Both the position numbers and the translations under genes were made by a program. DNA of 64,000 nucleotides from Algibacter lectus (GTDB lineage Bacteria > Bacteroidota > Bacteroidia > Flavobacteriales > Flavobacteriaceae). Below the pieces are notes generated by a model. That model did no database searches and had not been told where the DNA came from. It was given only the letters and a program-made list of their open reading frames with translations. Every line of letters starts with the position of its first letter. Within the stretch, counting starts at the first letter, position 1. Shown one piece after another: positions 1 through 8,621 of this stretch. The stretch lies in NCBI RefSeq assembly GCF_900112395.1, contig NZ_FOLN01000014.1:62001-126000 (forward strand), given 5' to 3'.

Positions 1-66
1 TTAAATGAAGGAAAAGATGCCAGTAAACCGCCTTACTTGGTGTTAAAGATGAAGATTGAAGAGTAA
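1..66 (+). CDS. C-terminal end of an unidentified protein
   Basis: An open frame runs in from the left edge for 21 codons and stops with TAA at 64-66. It reads LNEGKDASKPPYLVLKMKIE and one more Glu. The tail is too short to assign to a family. It lies on the same strand as the accessory operon that starts at 202 and may belong to the same locus, but the 135-nt gap holds palindromes that look like a separate regulatory region. Confidence 0.55.
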   Translation, partial: LNEGKDASKPPYLVLKMKIEE

Positions 67-83
67 GTATCTCTAAAAAAACC

Positions 84-143
84 AAGTGATGTATGAGCAT
101 TATTAAATGTGACATACATCACTTTAAAATGGTGATGTACATC
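84..143. promoter_or_regulatory. Cluster of palindromes upstream of the accessory operon
   Basis: AAGTGATGTATG at 84-95 is repeated as its exact reverse complement at 113-124, a 12-bp inverted repeat with a 17-nt spacer. Ten bases later GATGTACATC (134-143) is a perfect palindrome built from the same GATGTA half-site. Three related half-site clusters between a stop codon and the first gene of an operon look like an operator for a dimeric regulator. The 12-bp repeat could instead form an RNA hairpin, but no T-run follows it, which argues against a terminator. No regulator gene is visible next to it. Confidence 0.45.
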
Positions 144-201
144 CTCGCACACCTCTTGCTTTAATCGGAAATTTGTATAAGAAATTTAAAAACATATTAA
201 A

Positions 202-1140
202 ATGAAAACAATAGTAAATACATTAAAAACAATTGCCTTAGCAGCTACACTTTTCACTGCTTTAACTACAAACGCACAACAAGTACCAACGTCACCTTAT
301 GGTGCTGACGATGAAATTGGCGCACTAAATCTTTTGAATGAAGAAACAGTTTTGGATGCGGTAAAATTGGTTAAAAAAGGAAGAGTATATCGCTTAGGAA
401 TGGTGGTAAATGCACAAACTGCAGCTTTCCGTCACAGATACTTTCACATTGAAACTTTACAACCAGAAACTGCCGCTGCAGGTTCTAATAAATTCACCTA
501 CGTAGATGATCAATTGATTGGTTGGACAGGTGTTGGATCTCAAATAAACGGATTGGCACATTACGGTAGAGACAATGTGCATTATAACGGACATAAAGTT
601 GAAGATTTTTTAACCGTTTCTGGTGTAAAAAAATTAGGGCTAGAAAAATTACCTCCAATTGTTACTAGAGGTGTTGTGCTAGATATGCGCTCATACTACA
701 ATCAAGATATTGTAAAAGAAGGTACTGTTTTTACAGTTGAAGACATTGAAAAAGTAGCCAAAAAACAAGGCATTGAAATCCGTAAAGGAGATGTGGTTCT
801 GTTTTATACAGGATGGACCAAATTAATGGGTAAAGATGACAAACGTTACCTAGCTGGCGGACCTGGAATTGGTACTGAAGCTGCACATTATTTAGGTAAA
901 AAAGGAATTGTTGCAGCAGGTGCAGACAACTGGTCTTTTGAAGCAGTACCACACGAAAATAGCGCACTGTCTTTCCCTGTAAATCAAATGATGGCAACTG
1001 AATACGGTGTACAAGTATTGGAAAATATTCTTGTAGATGAGTTGGTTGAGGATAAAGCTTGGGAATTCCTTTTTGTACTAGGTCATCCTTTATATGAAGG
1101 CTCTACGCAAGTACAAATAAATCCTGTTGCCATTAAATAA
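202..1140 (+). CDS. Exported cyclase-family (kynurenine formamidase-like) hydrolase
   Basis: The 312-residue product has a Sec signal peptide (about 1-25, ending TTNAQ) and the PF04199 cyclase fold, whose members hydrolyse cyclic amides, lactones or formamides (kynurenine formamidase, isatin hydrolase). The core segment GWTGVGSQINGLAH (108-120) and the later GDVVLFYTGW match the long cyclase-family subgroup. The classical HxGTHxDxP metal motif is not present as such; GSQINGLAHYG lies at that place, so the metal ligands are uncertain. It is first in a same-strand set with an MFS exporter 26 nt downstream, an aldo-keto reductase and a luciferase-like oxidoreductase. Substrate unknown; an export signal implies periplasmic action. 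Confidence 0.8.
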   Translation: MKTIVNTLKTIALAATLFTALTTNAQQVPTSPYGADDEIGALNLLNEETVLDAVKLVKKGRVYRLGMVVNAQTAAFRHRYFHIETLQPETAAAGSNKFTYVDDQLIGWTGVGSQINGLAHYGRDNVHYNGHKVEDFLTVSGVKKLGLEKLPPIVTRGVVLDMRSYYNQDIVKEGTVFTVEDIEKVAKKQGIEIRKGDVVLFYTGWTKLMGKDDKRYLAGGPGIGTEAAHYLGKKGIVAAGADNWSFEAVPHENSALSFPVNQMMATEYGVQVLENILVDELVEDKAWEFLFVLGHPLYEGSTQVQINPVAIK

Positions 1141-1166
1141 CAATTACAAAAAAACAATTAGAAATT

Positions 1167-2375
1167 ATGGAAACATCAACAATACATAAAGATACTACGG
1201 TAGCCAAAAAGAAGAGTCTACCAGCCGCATTATGGGCATTGACCATAAGTGCATTTGCCATAGGAACAACGGAATTTGTAATTGTAGGTTTATTATCTAC
1301 CGTTGCAAGTGACCTAGGCACCTCATTAACATCAGCAGGACTATTAGTTAGTTTGTATGCCATTGGTGTTGCCATTGGAGCACCCATTTTAACTGCCTTA
1401 ACAGGTAAAATTCCTAGAAAACAATTATTAATGGGTATTATGTTGCTTTTCATCATTGGTAACGGATTAGCAGCGATCTCACCAAGTTTTGAGTTGTTGC
1501 TATTATCAAGAGTGGTAACAGGTTTTGCACACGGTGTATTTTTCTCTATCGGGTCTACCATTGCAGCTAGTTTGGTGCCTAAAGATAAAAGAGCAACTGC
1601 AATTTCTATAATGTTTGCAGGTCTAACGGTAGCTATTGTAACTGGTGTGCCTTTAGGAACATATATCGGTCAGAATTTTGGATGGAGAGCAACCTTTATT
1701 GGTGTTGCCCTATTAGGATTAGTAGGTGCAATAGCTAGTTTGGCTTTGGTTCCTAAAAACATTAAACAATCAGCGCCATTACGTCTTATAGACCAATTAA
1801 AAGTGATTAAGAATCCGTCTATTTTATTGGTGTTAGCCATTACTGCATTTGGTTATGGTGGTACGTTTGTAACCTTTACCTATTTAACTCCTTTGTTGGA
1901 GGAAGTAACGGGTTTCTCTTCAAATATGACCAGTATATTCCTTTTAATTTATGGTATTGCCATCGCAATTGGAAATATCATAGGTGGTAAAGTCTCTAAC
2001 AACAAACCAGGAAAAGCCTTATTGGTAATGTTTGCTTTACAAGCTATAGTGTTGTTTGTATTATACTTCACCGCTTCTAGTCAGATTTTTGCCATTGTAA
2101 CCCTATTTTTTATGGGAATTCTAGCGTTTTCAAACGTACCGGCATTACAATTATATGTCGTAAAAATGGCTGAAAAATACTTACCAGGAACCGAAGATGT
2201 AGCATCTGCCTTAAATATTGCGGCTTTTAACGTCGGTATTGCTATTGGTGCCTATGTAGGCGGAATGGTTGTAGAATCGAGCTTAGGTATTGAAGCGACT
2301 CCTTGGGTAGGTGGTATTCTAGTAATTGTGGGATTCTTGTTAACCTTAGTTTTATTCAAAAAAGAAAAAATATAA
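1167..2375 (+). CDS. MFS transporter, DHA1/AraJ-type efflux permease
   Basis: The 402-residue protein has twelve predicted membrane helices. The first helix carries the signature ISAFAIGTTEFVIVGLL (27-43), typical of the AraJ/YdhP/PbuE branch of drug and sugar exporters, and G80-KIPRKQ follows helix 2 as the usual MFS loop motif. It should export a small molecule by proton antiport. It follows the cyclase gene by 26 nt and precedes the aldo-keto reductase by 3 nt, so the three are very likely co-transcribed and the transporter probably handles a substrate or product of the neighbouring enzymes. The specific substrate cannot be read from sequence. Confidence 0.88.
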   Translation: METSTIHKDTTVAKKKSLPAALWALTISAFAIGTTEFVIVGLLSTVASDLGTSLTSAGLLVSLYAIGVAIGAPILTALTGKIPRKQLLMGIMLLFIIGNGLAAISPSFELLLLSRVVTGFAHGVFFSIGSTIAASLVPKDKRATAISIMFAGLTVAIVTGVPLGTYIGQNFGWRATFIGVALLGLVGAIASLALVPKNIKQSAPLRLIDQLKVIKNPSILLVLAITAFGYGGTFVTFTYLTPLLEEVTGFSSNMTSIFLLIYGIAIAIGNIIGGKVSNNKPGKALLVMFALQAIVLFVLYFTASSQIFAIVTLFFMGILAFSNVPALQLYVVKMAEKYLPGTEDVASALNIAAFNVGIAIGAYVGGMVVESSLGIEATPWVGGILVIVGFLLTLVLFKKEKI

Positions 2376-2378
2376 ATA

Positions 2379-3317
2379 ATGACTGCATTAAAATTTAGAA
2401 ATAACGACGAAATGCCAATTTTAGGTTTAGGAACGTTTCGTTCTGAACCAAATGAAGTGTACAATGCTGTACTTTCGGCTATTAAAATAGGATACAGACA
2501 TATAGATTGTGCTGCGGCATACGGTAACGAAAAAGAAGTTGGTAATGCCATTGCCGATGCGATAAAACAAGGCTTAGTTACACGTGAAGATTTATGGGTG
2601 ACTTCCAAATTATGGAATGCTTCTCACGGTGAGGAGAATGTGATTCCTGCACTGAACCAAACTTTAGAAGATTTACAACTAGATTATCTAGACCTGTATC
2701 TTATCCATTGGCCTGTCGCTCTTAAAAAAGGAACCGAAATGCCAGAAAAAGCATCCGATTTTGTTCCACTTTCAGAAGTGCCATTAACCAGTACTTGGAA
2801 AGGGATGGAAGCTGCTCTGGAACAAGGACTTGCAAAGCATATTGGCGTGAGTAATTTCAATGAAAATCAGTTGAAAGAAATAATGGCGACTGCAGTGCAT
2901 CAACCAGAGATGAATCAAGTAGAAATGCATCCGTTTTTACAACAGAAAGAATTAAAAGCATTATGCTCTCATTTTGATATGCATATAACAGCATATGCAC
3001 CATTGGGTTCGCTTGTAGATGAAAATTCCAAACTACGTTTGTTGGAAAATGACACAATAAAAACCATTGCCGAAGCAAGACATATGTCGCCTGCACAAGT
3101 AGCATTGGCATATACAATGCAACGAGGCATTGCGGTAATTCCTAAATCTATTAATGAAGCACGATTACTTCAGAATTTAGAGACCTTAAACCATACGCTT
3201 ACTGAAGAAGATATGGCTTTGCTGAAGGATTTAGATAAAGGACACCGTTTTATAGATGGTAAATTTTGGGAAGTTGACAACGGACCCTACACTGCAGATA
3301 GTATCTGGAATGCTTAA
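2379..3317 (+). CDS. Aldo/keto reductase
   Basis: This is a 312-residue NADPH-dependent aldo-keto reductase of the AKR TIM-barrel family, expected to reduce aldehydes or ketones in the cytoplasm. The catalytic tetrad is complete at Asp43, Tyr48, Lys77 and His110 (HIDCAAAYGN, VTSKLW, YLIHWPV). The cofactor segment GIAVIPKSINEARLLQN lies near residue 255. The start is 3 nt after the MFS stop, which implies translational coupling. With the luciferase-like oxidoreductase downstream it suggests carbonyl detoxification, but the substrate is not known. Confidence 0.93.
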   Translation: MTALKFRNNDEMPILGLGTFRSEPNEVYNAVLSAIKIGYRHIDCAAAYGNEKEVGNAIADAIKQGLVTREDLWVTSKLWNASHGEENVIPALNQTLEDLQLDYLDLYLIHWPVALKKGTEMPEKASDFVPLSEVPLTSTWKGMEAALEQGLAKHIGVSNFNENQLKEIMATAVHQPEMNQVEMHPFLQQKELKALCSHFDMHITAYAPLGSLVDENSKLRLLENDTIKTIAEARHMSPAQVALAYTMQRGIAVIPKSINEARLLQNLETLNHTLTEEDMALLKDLDKGHRFIDGKFWEVDNGPYTADSIWNA

Positions 3318-3324
3318 TCACAAT

Positions 3325-3358
3325 ATTCATCAGGTGTCTTAGCGGATACCTGATGAAT
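3325..3358 (+). promoter_or_regulatory. Intercistronic hairpin
   Basis: ATTCATCAGGT (3325-3335) and ACCTGATGAAT (3348-3358) form a perfect 11-bp inverted repeat around a 12-nt loop, in the 55-nt gap between the aldo-keto reductase and the luciferase-like gene. Only three Ts follow, so it is a weak terminator at best. It could lower expression of the last gene or protect the upstream mRNA from 3' exonucleases. Confidence 0.5.
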
Positions 3359-3372
3359 TTAAAACACACACT

Positions 3373-4344
3373 ATGAATCCATTTGATAAACTATACAAAC
3401 CAGGTAAAATGACACTGGGTATAGAGTTTCCTTTAGACAATGATTGGTCAACCGAAGGAAATCGCAAACGTTTGGAAGACAACCGACTTTTTGGCGTTCC
3501 CGATATTTCTAACCATTTAGCATTGGCACAACAAGTTGATAATGCAGGCTTCGCGGCTTTATGGATGCGAGATGTTCCGGTGTACGACCCTAACTTTGGC
3601 GATGGCGCACAATTGTTTGACACCCTACCTTACTTGGGCTATTTAGCTGCAGCTACCAAAAACGTTTTGTTGGGTACGGCTGCCATAGTATTGCCATTAC
3701 AACAGCCTATAAAATTGGCAAAAGCCGCTGCTACCATAGAAAATTTAAGTGATGGTAGACTTTTGTTAGGTTTGGGATTGGGAGACCGACCTGTGGAGTT
3801 CCCAATGTACAATATCGACTATAAAAAGAGACCTGAAATCTTTAGACAAAATCTAGATATCATTAAAGAAGCTTGGAAAACAAACAGTAATTTAAAATCT
3901 AAATACGATTTTTTAATTAACGGTATAGAAGTGTATCCTAAACCGAAAAAAAACATTCCGCTTGTAGTCGCTGGTCATTCCGGACAAAGTATTAATTGGA
4001 TTGCCAAAAATGCACAAGCTTGGTTTAATTATCCAAGACCGGTAGCGGAAACTTTAGAAAACAGAAAATACTGGTGTAATGCTTTGTATGATGAAGACCA
4101 AGCAGCCAAACCTTATATTTCTGCCATACATTTAAACTTAGATTCAAATGATAATGCTACTTTTAAACCACAGCGTTTTGGTGGTACGGTAGGTATCAAT
4201 CATCTTACCGAATATTTAAAAGCATATGAAAACGTCGGTGTCAATCATATGGCAATAAACCTGAGAAAGTCTGAAACTCCCGTAAGTGAGGTTATTGCTA
4301 AAATTGAGGAGGTGGTATTACCGGAGTTTGCTACTAATCCTTAA
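3373..4344 (+). CDS. LLM-class (luciferase-like) flavin-dependent oxidoreductase
   Basis: The 323-residue product matches the bacterial luciferase-like monooxygenase TIM barrel (PF00296). It has the N-terminal strand MTLGIEFPLDNDW, the segment VLLGTAAIVLPLQQPIKLAKA with its usual cis-peptide region, and LSDGRLLLGLGLGD followed by an arginine-rich turn. Family members use reduced FMN or F420 with oxygen to oxidise aldehydes, sulfonates or amines. It closes the accessory operon, 55 nt after the aldo-keto reductase and behind an 11-bp hairpin. No flavin reductase gene is adjacent, so reduced flavin must come from elsewhere. Confidence 0.88.
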   Translation: MNPFDKLYKPGKMTLGIEFPLDNDWSTEGNRKRLEDNRLFGVPDISNHLALAQQVDNAGFAALWMRDVPVYDPNFGDGAQLFDTLPYLGYLAAATKNVLLGTAAIVLPLQQPIKLAKAAATIENLSDGRLLLGLGLGDRPVEFPMYNIDYKKRPEIFRQNLDIIKEAWKTNSNLKSKYDFLINGIEVYPKPKKNIPLVVAGHSGQSINWIAKNAQAWFNYPRPVAETLENRKYWCNALYDEDQAAKPYISAIHLNLDSNDNATFKPQRFGGTVGINHLTEYLKAYENVGVNHMAINLRKSETPVSEVIAKIEEVVLPEFATNP

Positions 4345-4458
4345 ATAATTCATAAAGTAAATAATAATACCTAAATTAAATACGTATTATAATTAATTGC
4401 TAGTGTTGGTTAAGTCGATGTGTCTTTCCTACTTTTTATTATATTGTATCGCAAACAA

Positions 4459-4482
4459 TTGTAGCGTACTTGTACGCAACAA
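4459..4482. repeat. Near-perfect 24-bp palindrome upstream of the Crp-like gene
   Basis: TTGTAGCGTAC (4459-4469), a TT spacer, and GTACGCAACAA (4472-4482) pair in ten of eleven positions. It lies 33 nt before the ATG of the Crp/Fnr-type gene. It may be an autoregulatory operator. It may instead mark one edge of an inserted two-gene segment: AACGTTGCAAGG follows at 4498-4509, and a second GGTTGCAG lies just after the second gene at 5517-5524. Confidence 0.5.
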
Positions 4483-4515
4483 ACCACAAACAAAAAAACG
4501 TTGCAAGGTAAAAAA

Positions 4516-5079
4516 ATGGAAAAATTAAAAAACTGTATTTTAAGTCAAGTAATTGTTGAGAAAAACTCAATGGATAATATTCTTGCAGTTTTTGAACCAT
4601 TACAAATAACTAAAGGAGAGTTCTTTCTCAAATCAGGAAAAATCTGTCGACAAATGGCATTTATTGAATCTGGATATATGAGAATGTATGACATTGTAGA
4701 TGGTAAAGAAATAACCTTATGGATTGGTAGTGAAGGTAAATTTATAACTTCACTTTCAAGCTTTGTTTTTGAGACTAGTAATAATTGGAATATTCAAGCA
4801 ATTACAGACTGTAAAGTTTATATCATCAATCGAGAAAATCATTTTAGACTTAATAAAACAGAACCTAAATGGTTGGAATTTGACAACATATTATTAGCAA
4901 ACTCTTTTGCTCTATTAGAAAAAAGTATGTTCTCTCAATTGCATACAACAGCAAAACAACGTTATGATAAATTAATTAGTGAAGAGCCCGAGCTTTTTAA
5001 AAATATTCCTCTACAATATATAGCTTCCATGTTAGGAATTACACCAGAGTCATTAAGTAGATTAAGAAAAATGAATTAA
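4516..5079 (+). CDS. Crp/Fnr-family transcriptional regulator
   Basis: The 187-residue protein has an N-terminal cyclic-nucleotide-binding-like beta-roll (about 20-115, with GEFFLKSGKICRQMAFIESGYMR) and a C-terminal helix-turn-helix (IPLQYIASMLGITPESLSRLRK). It is of the short Bacteroidota type and lacks the conserved cAMP-contact residues, so its ligand is unknown. I chose the ATG at 4516 over the in-frame TTG at 4501 because it fits the family's usual N-terminus. A 24-bp palindrome upstream could be its own operator. The AT-rich 4-TM gene downstream is probably its partner or target. Confidence 0.85.
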   Translation: MEKLKNCILSQVIVEKNSMDNILAVFEPLQITKGEFFLKSGKICRQMAFIESGYMRMYDIVDGKEITLWIGSEGKFITSLSSFVFETSNNWNIQAITDCKVYIINRENHFRLNKTEPKWLEFDNILLANSFALLEKSMFSQLHTTAKQRYDKLISEEPELFKNIPLQYIASMLGITPESLSRLRKMN

Positions 5080-5144
5080 CTATCATTTGTCAAGAGGAAT
5101 TAAAGCTTGTTTACAGAAATTTGCTTAAATAAAACTTTAGACAA

Positions 5145-5510
5145 ATGAACAAATTACAAAAAGCTTTAAAAATCAATGCTTTATTCTCAAGCATATCAGG
5201 TATAATAATGATTTTATTAAATCAACCAATTGCAAAATTATTTGGAACTAGTAATAGTACTGTTTTTTGGATAGTTGGATTGATACTGGTTTACTTTGCA
5301 ATTACTATCTGGTATGAAATAAATAAACAGAGAAAACTAGCTGTAATTTGGATTATTATTCAAGACTATACTTGGGTTGTAGGAAGTTTAATTTTGGTGA
5401 TATTTAATCCTTTTAAAATTACATTAACAGGAAATTTAATAATTGGAATAATAGCTTTAATTGTTTTGTATATGGGAATAAATCAAACGATTGGATTGAA
5501 AAAACGATAG
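5145..5510 (+). CDS. Small four-helix membrane protein of unknown function
   Basis: The 121-residue protein consists almost entirely of four hydrophobic helices (about 12-29, 40-57, 65-85, 93-113) joined by short polar loops, with Lys/Arg at both ends, so both termini are probably cytoplasmic. I do not recognise a named family. It lies 65 nt after the Crp-like gene on the same strand and is followed by two terminator hairpins, so the two genes form an isolated unit. Its AT content is visibly higher than in the neighbouring enzyme operon. Confidence 0.75.
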   Translation: MNKLQKALKINALFSSISGIIMILLNQPIAKLFGTSNSTVFWIVGLILVYFAITIWYEINKQRKLAVIWIIIQDYTWVVGSLILVIFNPFKITLTGNLIIGIIALIVLYMGINQTIGLKKR

Positions 5511-5569
5511 CCGAAAGGTTGCAGAGTTAGTAGTTCTAGATCTCCTGCTCATAATCGCTATAAAAACGA

Positions 5570-5602
5570 AAAACCCAAAACATTAAAGTTTTGGGTTTTT
5601 CT
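5570..5602 (+). terminator. Rho-independent terminator after the Crp/4-TM pair
   Basis: AAAACCCAAAAC and GTTTTGGGTTTTT form an 11-12-bp stem around a short ATTAAA loop and run into Ts. It lies 60 nt after the 4-TM gene. Confidence 0.8.
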
Positions 5603-5727
5603 AGCTATTAATCAACTTCCACTAACACATAAGTGAAGAATCTTAATAACTAAGACGTAGAAAAGTCATTTATATTTCATGAGCGTCTAAAATTTAACAA
5701 ATTTTAACGTATTGACTATAAGTAACT

Positions 5728-5755
5728 AAAGCTCGAGTGTAAACCCGAGCTTTTT
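5728..5755 (+). terminator. Second hairpin terminator
   Basis: AAAGCTCG (5728-5735) pairs with CGAGCTTT (5746-5753) and a T-run follows. No ORF lies between this and the previous terminator, so it may end an unseen short transcript starting near 5610, or act as a back-up. Confidence 0.65.
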
Positions 5756-6043
5756 ATTAAATAACAACCAAATTGTTACGGTTTTTGTAATGTGAAGACG
5801 ACTAACTCTAAATAATTATATTCGTATTTGGTTGTATATCTGTAATATAACGAATTCTATTTAGTTTTATTTTACAAAATTGTATTTTTTTTCGAATAAA
5901 ATAATGAGGCTTTAAGTTAGTTAAACATATTTTTATCTTTTCATATGAGTAAACTTAATCAGACTGTAAGAATAGCGCGTGTTTTATTAAACGAAAGGAA
6001 GTTTTGATAACAACGTCTAAATACATATAACAAACAAATAGAA

Positions 6044-6406
6044 ATGAGTAAGAAAACATTAGTAATAGGTGCATCATTAAAGTCATCTCGATATTCCAAT
6101 ATGGCTATCAATAAACTGGTGACACATAAACACGAAGTAGTAGCTATTGGTTTAAGGGAAGGAACAGTGGCAGGTGTTAATATCGATACGGAATTAGTAC
6201 CATATGCATTTATAGATACCGTAACGCTATATTTAAACCCTAGCCGACAAGAGTCATATTTTAATTATATACTTAGATTAAATCCAAAGCGTGTTATTTT
6301 TAATCCAGGTACAGAGAATCCTGAATTTTATAAACTTTTAGAGCAAAATAACATTGACGTTGAGGTTGCTTGTACTTTGGTGCTTTTGTCTATTAAGCAA
6401 TATTAA
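6044..6406 (+). CDS. CoA-binding domain protein (YccU-like)
   Basis: The 120-residue protein is a single Rossmann-type CoA-binding domain (PF13380), starting with [15 protein letters not shown] and including the segment ERVxFNPGTEN-like [13 protein letters not shown] near residue 85. Homologues bind acyl-CoA or NAD in the cytoplasm; their physiological role is mostly unproven. Its stop overlaps the stop of the convergent symporter gene by 4 nt, so no terminator fits between them. Confidence 0.85.
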   Translation: MSKKTLVIGASLKSSRYSNMAINKLVTHKHEVVAIGLREGTVAGVNIDTELVPYAFIDTVTLYLNPSRQESYFNYILRLNPKRVIFNPGTENPEFYKLLEQNNIDVEVACTLVLLSIKQY

Positions 6407-7869
6407 GCTTCGCTTTTTTTAGAGATAAGGAATAATCCAATAAAAGTTAATAAGCCATTTATTATTAAAAGCTCGTAGCCAATAATATAACCGCCAATAT
6501 TTTCGGCAGGAATGTTTCCTATAATAAAAGATAGTGCTAGGGCTGTTAGTGCAACAACCCAAACCAGTTTATCTTTAATAATTCGTTTGGTGAAAATTCC
6601 GAAAGCGAATAAACCTAAAAGTGGCCCATAAGTATAGCCAGCAACTTTTAGCAAGTTGTCTATAACGTTGCTGTCTAGTACGTATTTAAAAATCACGATA
6701 ACTATTACAAGCAAAACGCTCATTAATATATGTATGCGTTTTCTTAAGCTTTTTTGCGTGTTTACTTCTCGTTTTTCAATACCTAAAAAATCTACACAAA
6801 ACGATGTGGTTAGTGAGGTTAATGCCGAATCGGCACTACTATAAGCAGCAGCAATTAAACCTAGTAAAAAGAAAATAGCTAAGCTTATACTCAATCCGCC
6901 ATTAAGTGCTATTTCAGGAAAAAGTAAATCTGTTTTTACTTTACCATCTAGCATAGGTGTGGCAATGTTATGTTTTTCAGCATAAATAAATAATAGTGCA
7001 CCAAGTAAAAGGAAAACAAAATTTACTACAATTAATACTGAAGCAAAAGACAGCATGTTCTTTTGGGCGTCTTTAAGAGTTTTACAACTCAGGTTTTTTT
7101 GCATCATATCTTGGTCTAAACCAGTCATGCAAATAGCGATAAACATACCTCCTAAAAACGATTTTATAAAGTGGTTTTTAGCCAAAATAGAATCGGTAAA
7201 CATAATTTTGTTGTACTTCGTTAATTCTTCCGAAGCTAAAAAATCTGCAAAACTCCAATTCAACTCATCTGTAATGAGGTACACAGCTACTACTAGCGCA
7301 GTAAGCATAAAAAGCGTTTGTAAGGTATCTGTCCATATAATGGTTTTTATACCGCCTTTAAAAGTGTAGAGCCAAATAAGTAATATGGAAATACTTACTG
7401 TTACAACAAACGGAATTCCGTAAGCATCAAAAACAAATTTTTGTAAAACAATAGCAATTAAGTATAATCGGAAAGCAGCTCCTAAAACACGAGAAATAAA
7501 GAAGAAAAAGGCGCCTGTTTTATAACTCACGGTTCCAAATCTACTTTCTAAATATTGATAAATGGAAATAACATTGAGTCTATAGTAAATGGGCATTAGT
7601 ACAAATGCGATTACTAAGTAACCAACGAGATAGCCAAAAACGACTTGCATGTAACTAAATTGCGAACCAGCAACCCAGCCAGGAACAGAAATAAAAGTAA
7701 CTCCGGAGAGCGATGCGCCAATCATTCCAAAGGCTACTAAGTACCAAGGAGCCGATTTGTTAGCTTTAAAAAAGGCATCGTTGCTGTCTTCTTTTCCTGT
7801 AAAATAAGAGATTAAAATTAATACGCCAAAGTAAGCAGCGATTAGTAAAAGTATTTGTGTAGCCGTCAT
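6403..7869 (-). CDS. Sodium:solute symporter (SSS family)
   Basis: The 488-residue protein has about thirteen membrane helices with the LeuT-type SSS layout, including [18 protein letters not shown] in helix 1-2, the [11 protein letters not shown] region, and [17 protein letters not shown] in the helix 8 Na+-site region. The closest general type is the Na+/glucose or proline symporter family found widely in flavobacteria. It would import an organic solute with sodium, which fits a marine lifestyle. The substrate is not determinable. It stands alone, convergent with the CoA-binding gene and divergent from recR. Confidence 0.9.
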   Translation of the reverse strand: MTATQILLLIAAYFGVLILISYFTGKEDSNDAFFKANKSAPWYLVAFGMIGASLSGVTFISVPGWVAGSQFSYMQVVFGYLVGYLVIAFVLMPIYYRLNVISIYQYLESRFGTVSYKTGAFFFFISRVLGAAFRLYLIAIVLQKFVFDAYGIPFVVTVSISILLIWLYTFKGGIKTIIWTDTLQTLFMLTALVVAVYLITDELNWSFADFLASEELTKYNKIMFTDSILAKNHFIKSFLGGMFIAICMTGLDQDMMQKNLSCKTLKDAQKNMLSFASVLIVVNFVFLLLGALLFIYAEKHNIATPMLDGKVKTDLLFPEIALNGGLSISLAIFFLLGLIAAAYSSADSALTSLTTSFCVDFLGIEKREVNTQKSLRKRIHILMSVLLVIVIVIFKYVLDSNVIDNLLKVAGYTYGPLLGLFAFGIFTKRIIKDKLVWVVALTALALSFIIGNIPAENIGGYIIGYELLIINGLLTFIGLFLISKKSEA

Positions 7870-7993
7870 TTAAAATTAAATTTCAAGTTTCAAAATACGA
7901 ATATTAAACATCAAAAAACAAGTGCAAAAGATGTTATTTAAAAGTGTGCGTGAAAATTAGCGAAATTCCGTGCTAAATAGTAAATTCGCAGCC

Positions 7994-8611
7994 ATGGAAT
8001 TTTCTTCGAAATTATTAGAACGTGCTGTAAATGAGATGTCTCAATTGCCAGGTATTGGTAAGCGTACTGCATTGCGTTTAGTTTTGCATATGTTGAGGCA
8101 ACCTAAGGAACAAACTATTGGTTTGGCCGAAGCATTAAAGACGATGCGTAATGATATAAAATTTTGTAAGTCTTGCAATAATATTAGCGACGTAGCGTTG
8201 TGTGAAATATGTTCTAATCCTGGGCGTAATGAAGCTATGATTTGTGTGGTTGAAGATGTGAGAGATGTAATGGCTATTGAAAATACGAGTTCGTATAAAG
8301 GTTTATATCATGTATTAGGTGGGAAAATTTCTCCAATGGATGGTATTGGACCTCATGATTTAAATATAGAGTCTTTGGTTAATAAGGTGAAAGAAGGTAA
8401 GGCTAAAGAGCTTATTTTTGCATTAAGCTCTACGATGGAAGGTGATACTACAAACTTTTATATTTATAAGCAAATTCAGGATTACGATGTGTTTACATCT
8501 ACTATTGCAAGAGGTATTTCGGTTGGCGACGAATTAGAGTATGCCGATGAAATTACACTTGGGCGTAGTATTGTAAATAGAATACCATTTGAATCATCCT
8601 TAAAACTATAA
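7994..8611 (+). CDS. recR: Recombination mediator protein RecR
   Basis: The 205-residue RecR loads RecA with RecO during gap repair. It shows an HhH region ([13 protein letters not shown], about 18-30), a four-cysteine zinc finger at Cys58, Cys61, Cys70 and Cys73, and a Toprim domain starting with [19 protein letters not shown] at 7970 would add eight residues; the ATG at 7994 gives the normal RecR N-terminus ([12 protein letters not shown]) and is preferred. The glycosyltransferase gene starts 10 nt downstream and may be co-transcribed. Confidence 0.95.
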   Translation: MEFSSKLLERAVNEMSQLPGIGKRTALRLVLHMLRQPKEQTIGLAEALKTMRNDIKFCKSCNNISDVALCEICSNPGRNEAMICVVEDVRDVMAIENTSSYKGLYHVLGGKISPMDGIGPHDLNIESLVNKVKEGKAKELIFALSSTMEGDTTNFYIYKQIQDYDVFTSTIARGISVGDELEYADEITLGRSIVNRIPFESSLKL

Positions 8612-8621
8612 ACCTTAGTAC

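Larger units (their letters stand above)
5511..6043. other. 533-nt intergenic region with two terminators
   Basis: It holds two hairpin terminators (5570-5602 and 5728-5755). A 20-codon ORF follows at 5945-6007 (MSKLNQTVRIARVLLNERKF), 36 nt before the CoA-binding gene. I could not recognise that peptide and list it only as a possible leader. No tRNA or repeat copy is visible. Confidence 0.5.

Noticed and set aside
84-124. 12-bp inverted repeat as a terminator of the gene at the left edge
   Set aside because: No T-run follows either arm on the plus strand, and the spacer of 17 nt is long; an operator reading fits better.
1133-1561. 142-codon reverse ORF over the start of the MFS gene
   Set aside because: The forward MFS frame has clear family motifs; the reverse product has no recognisable domain.
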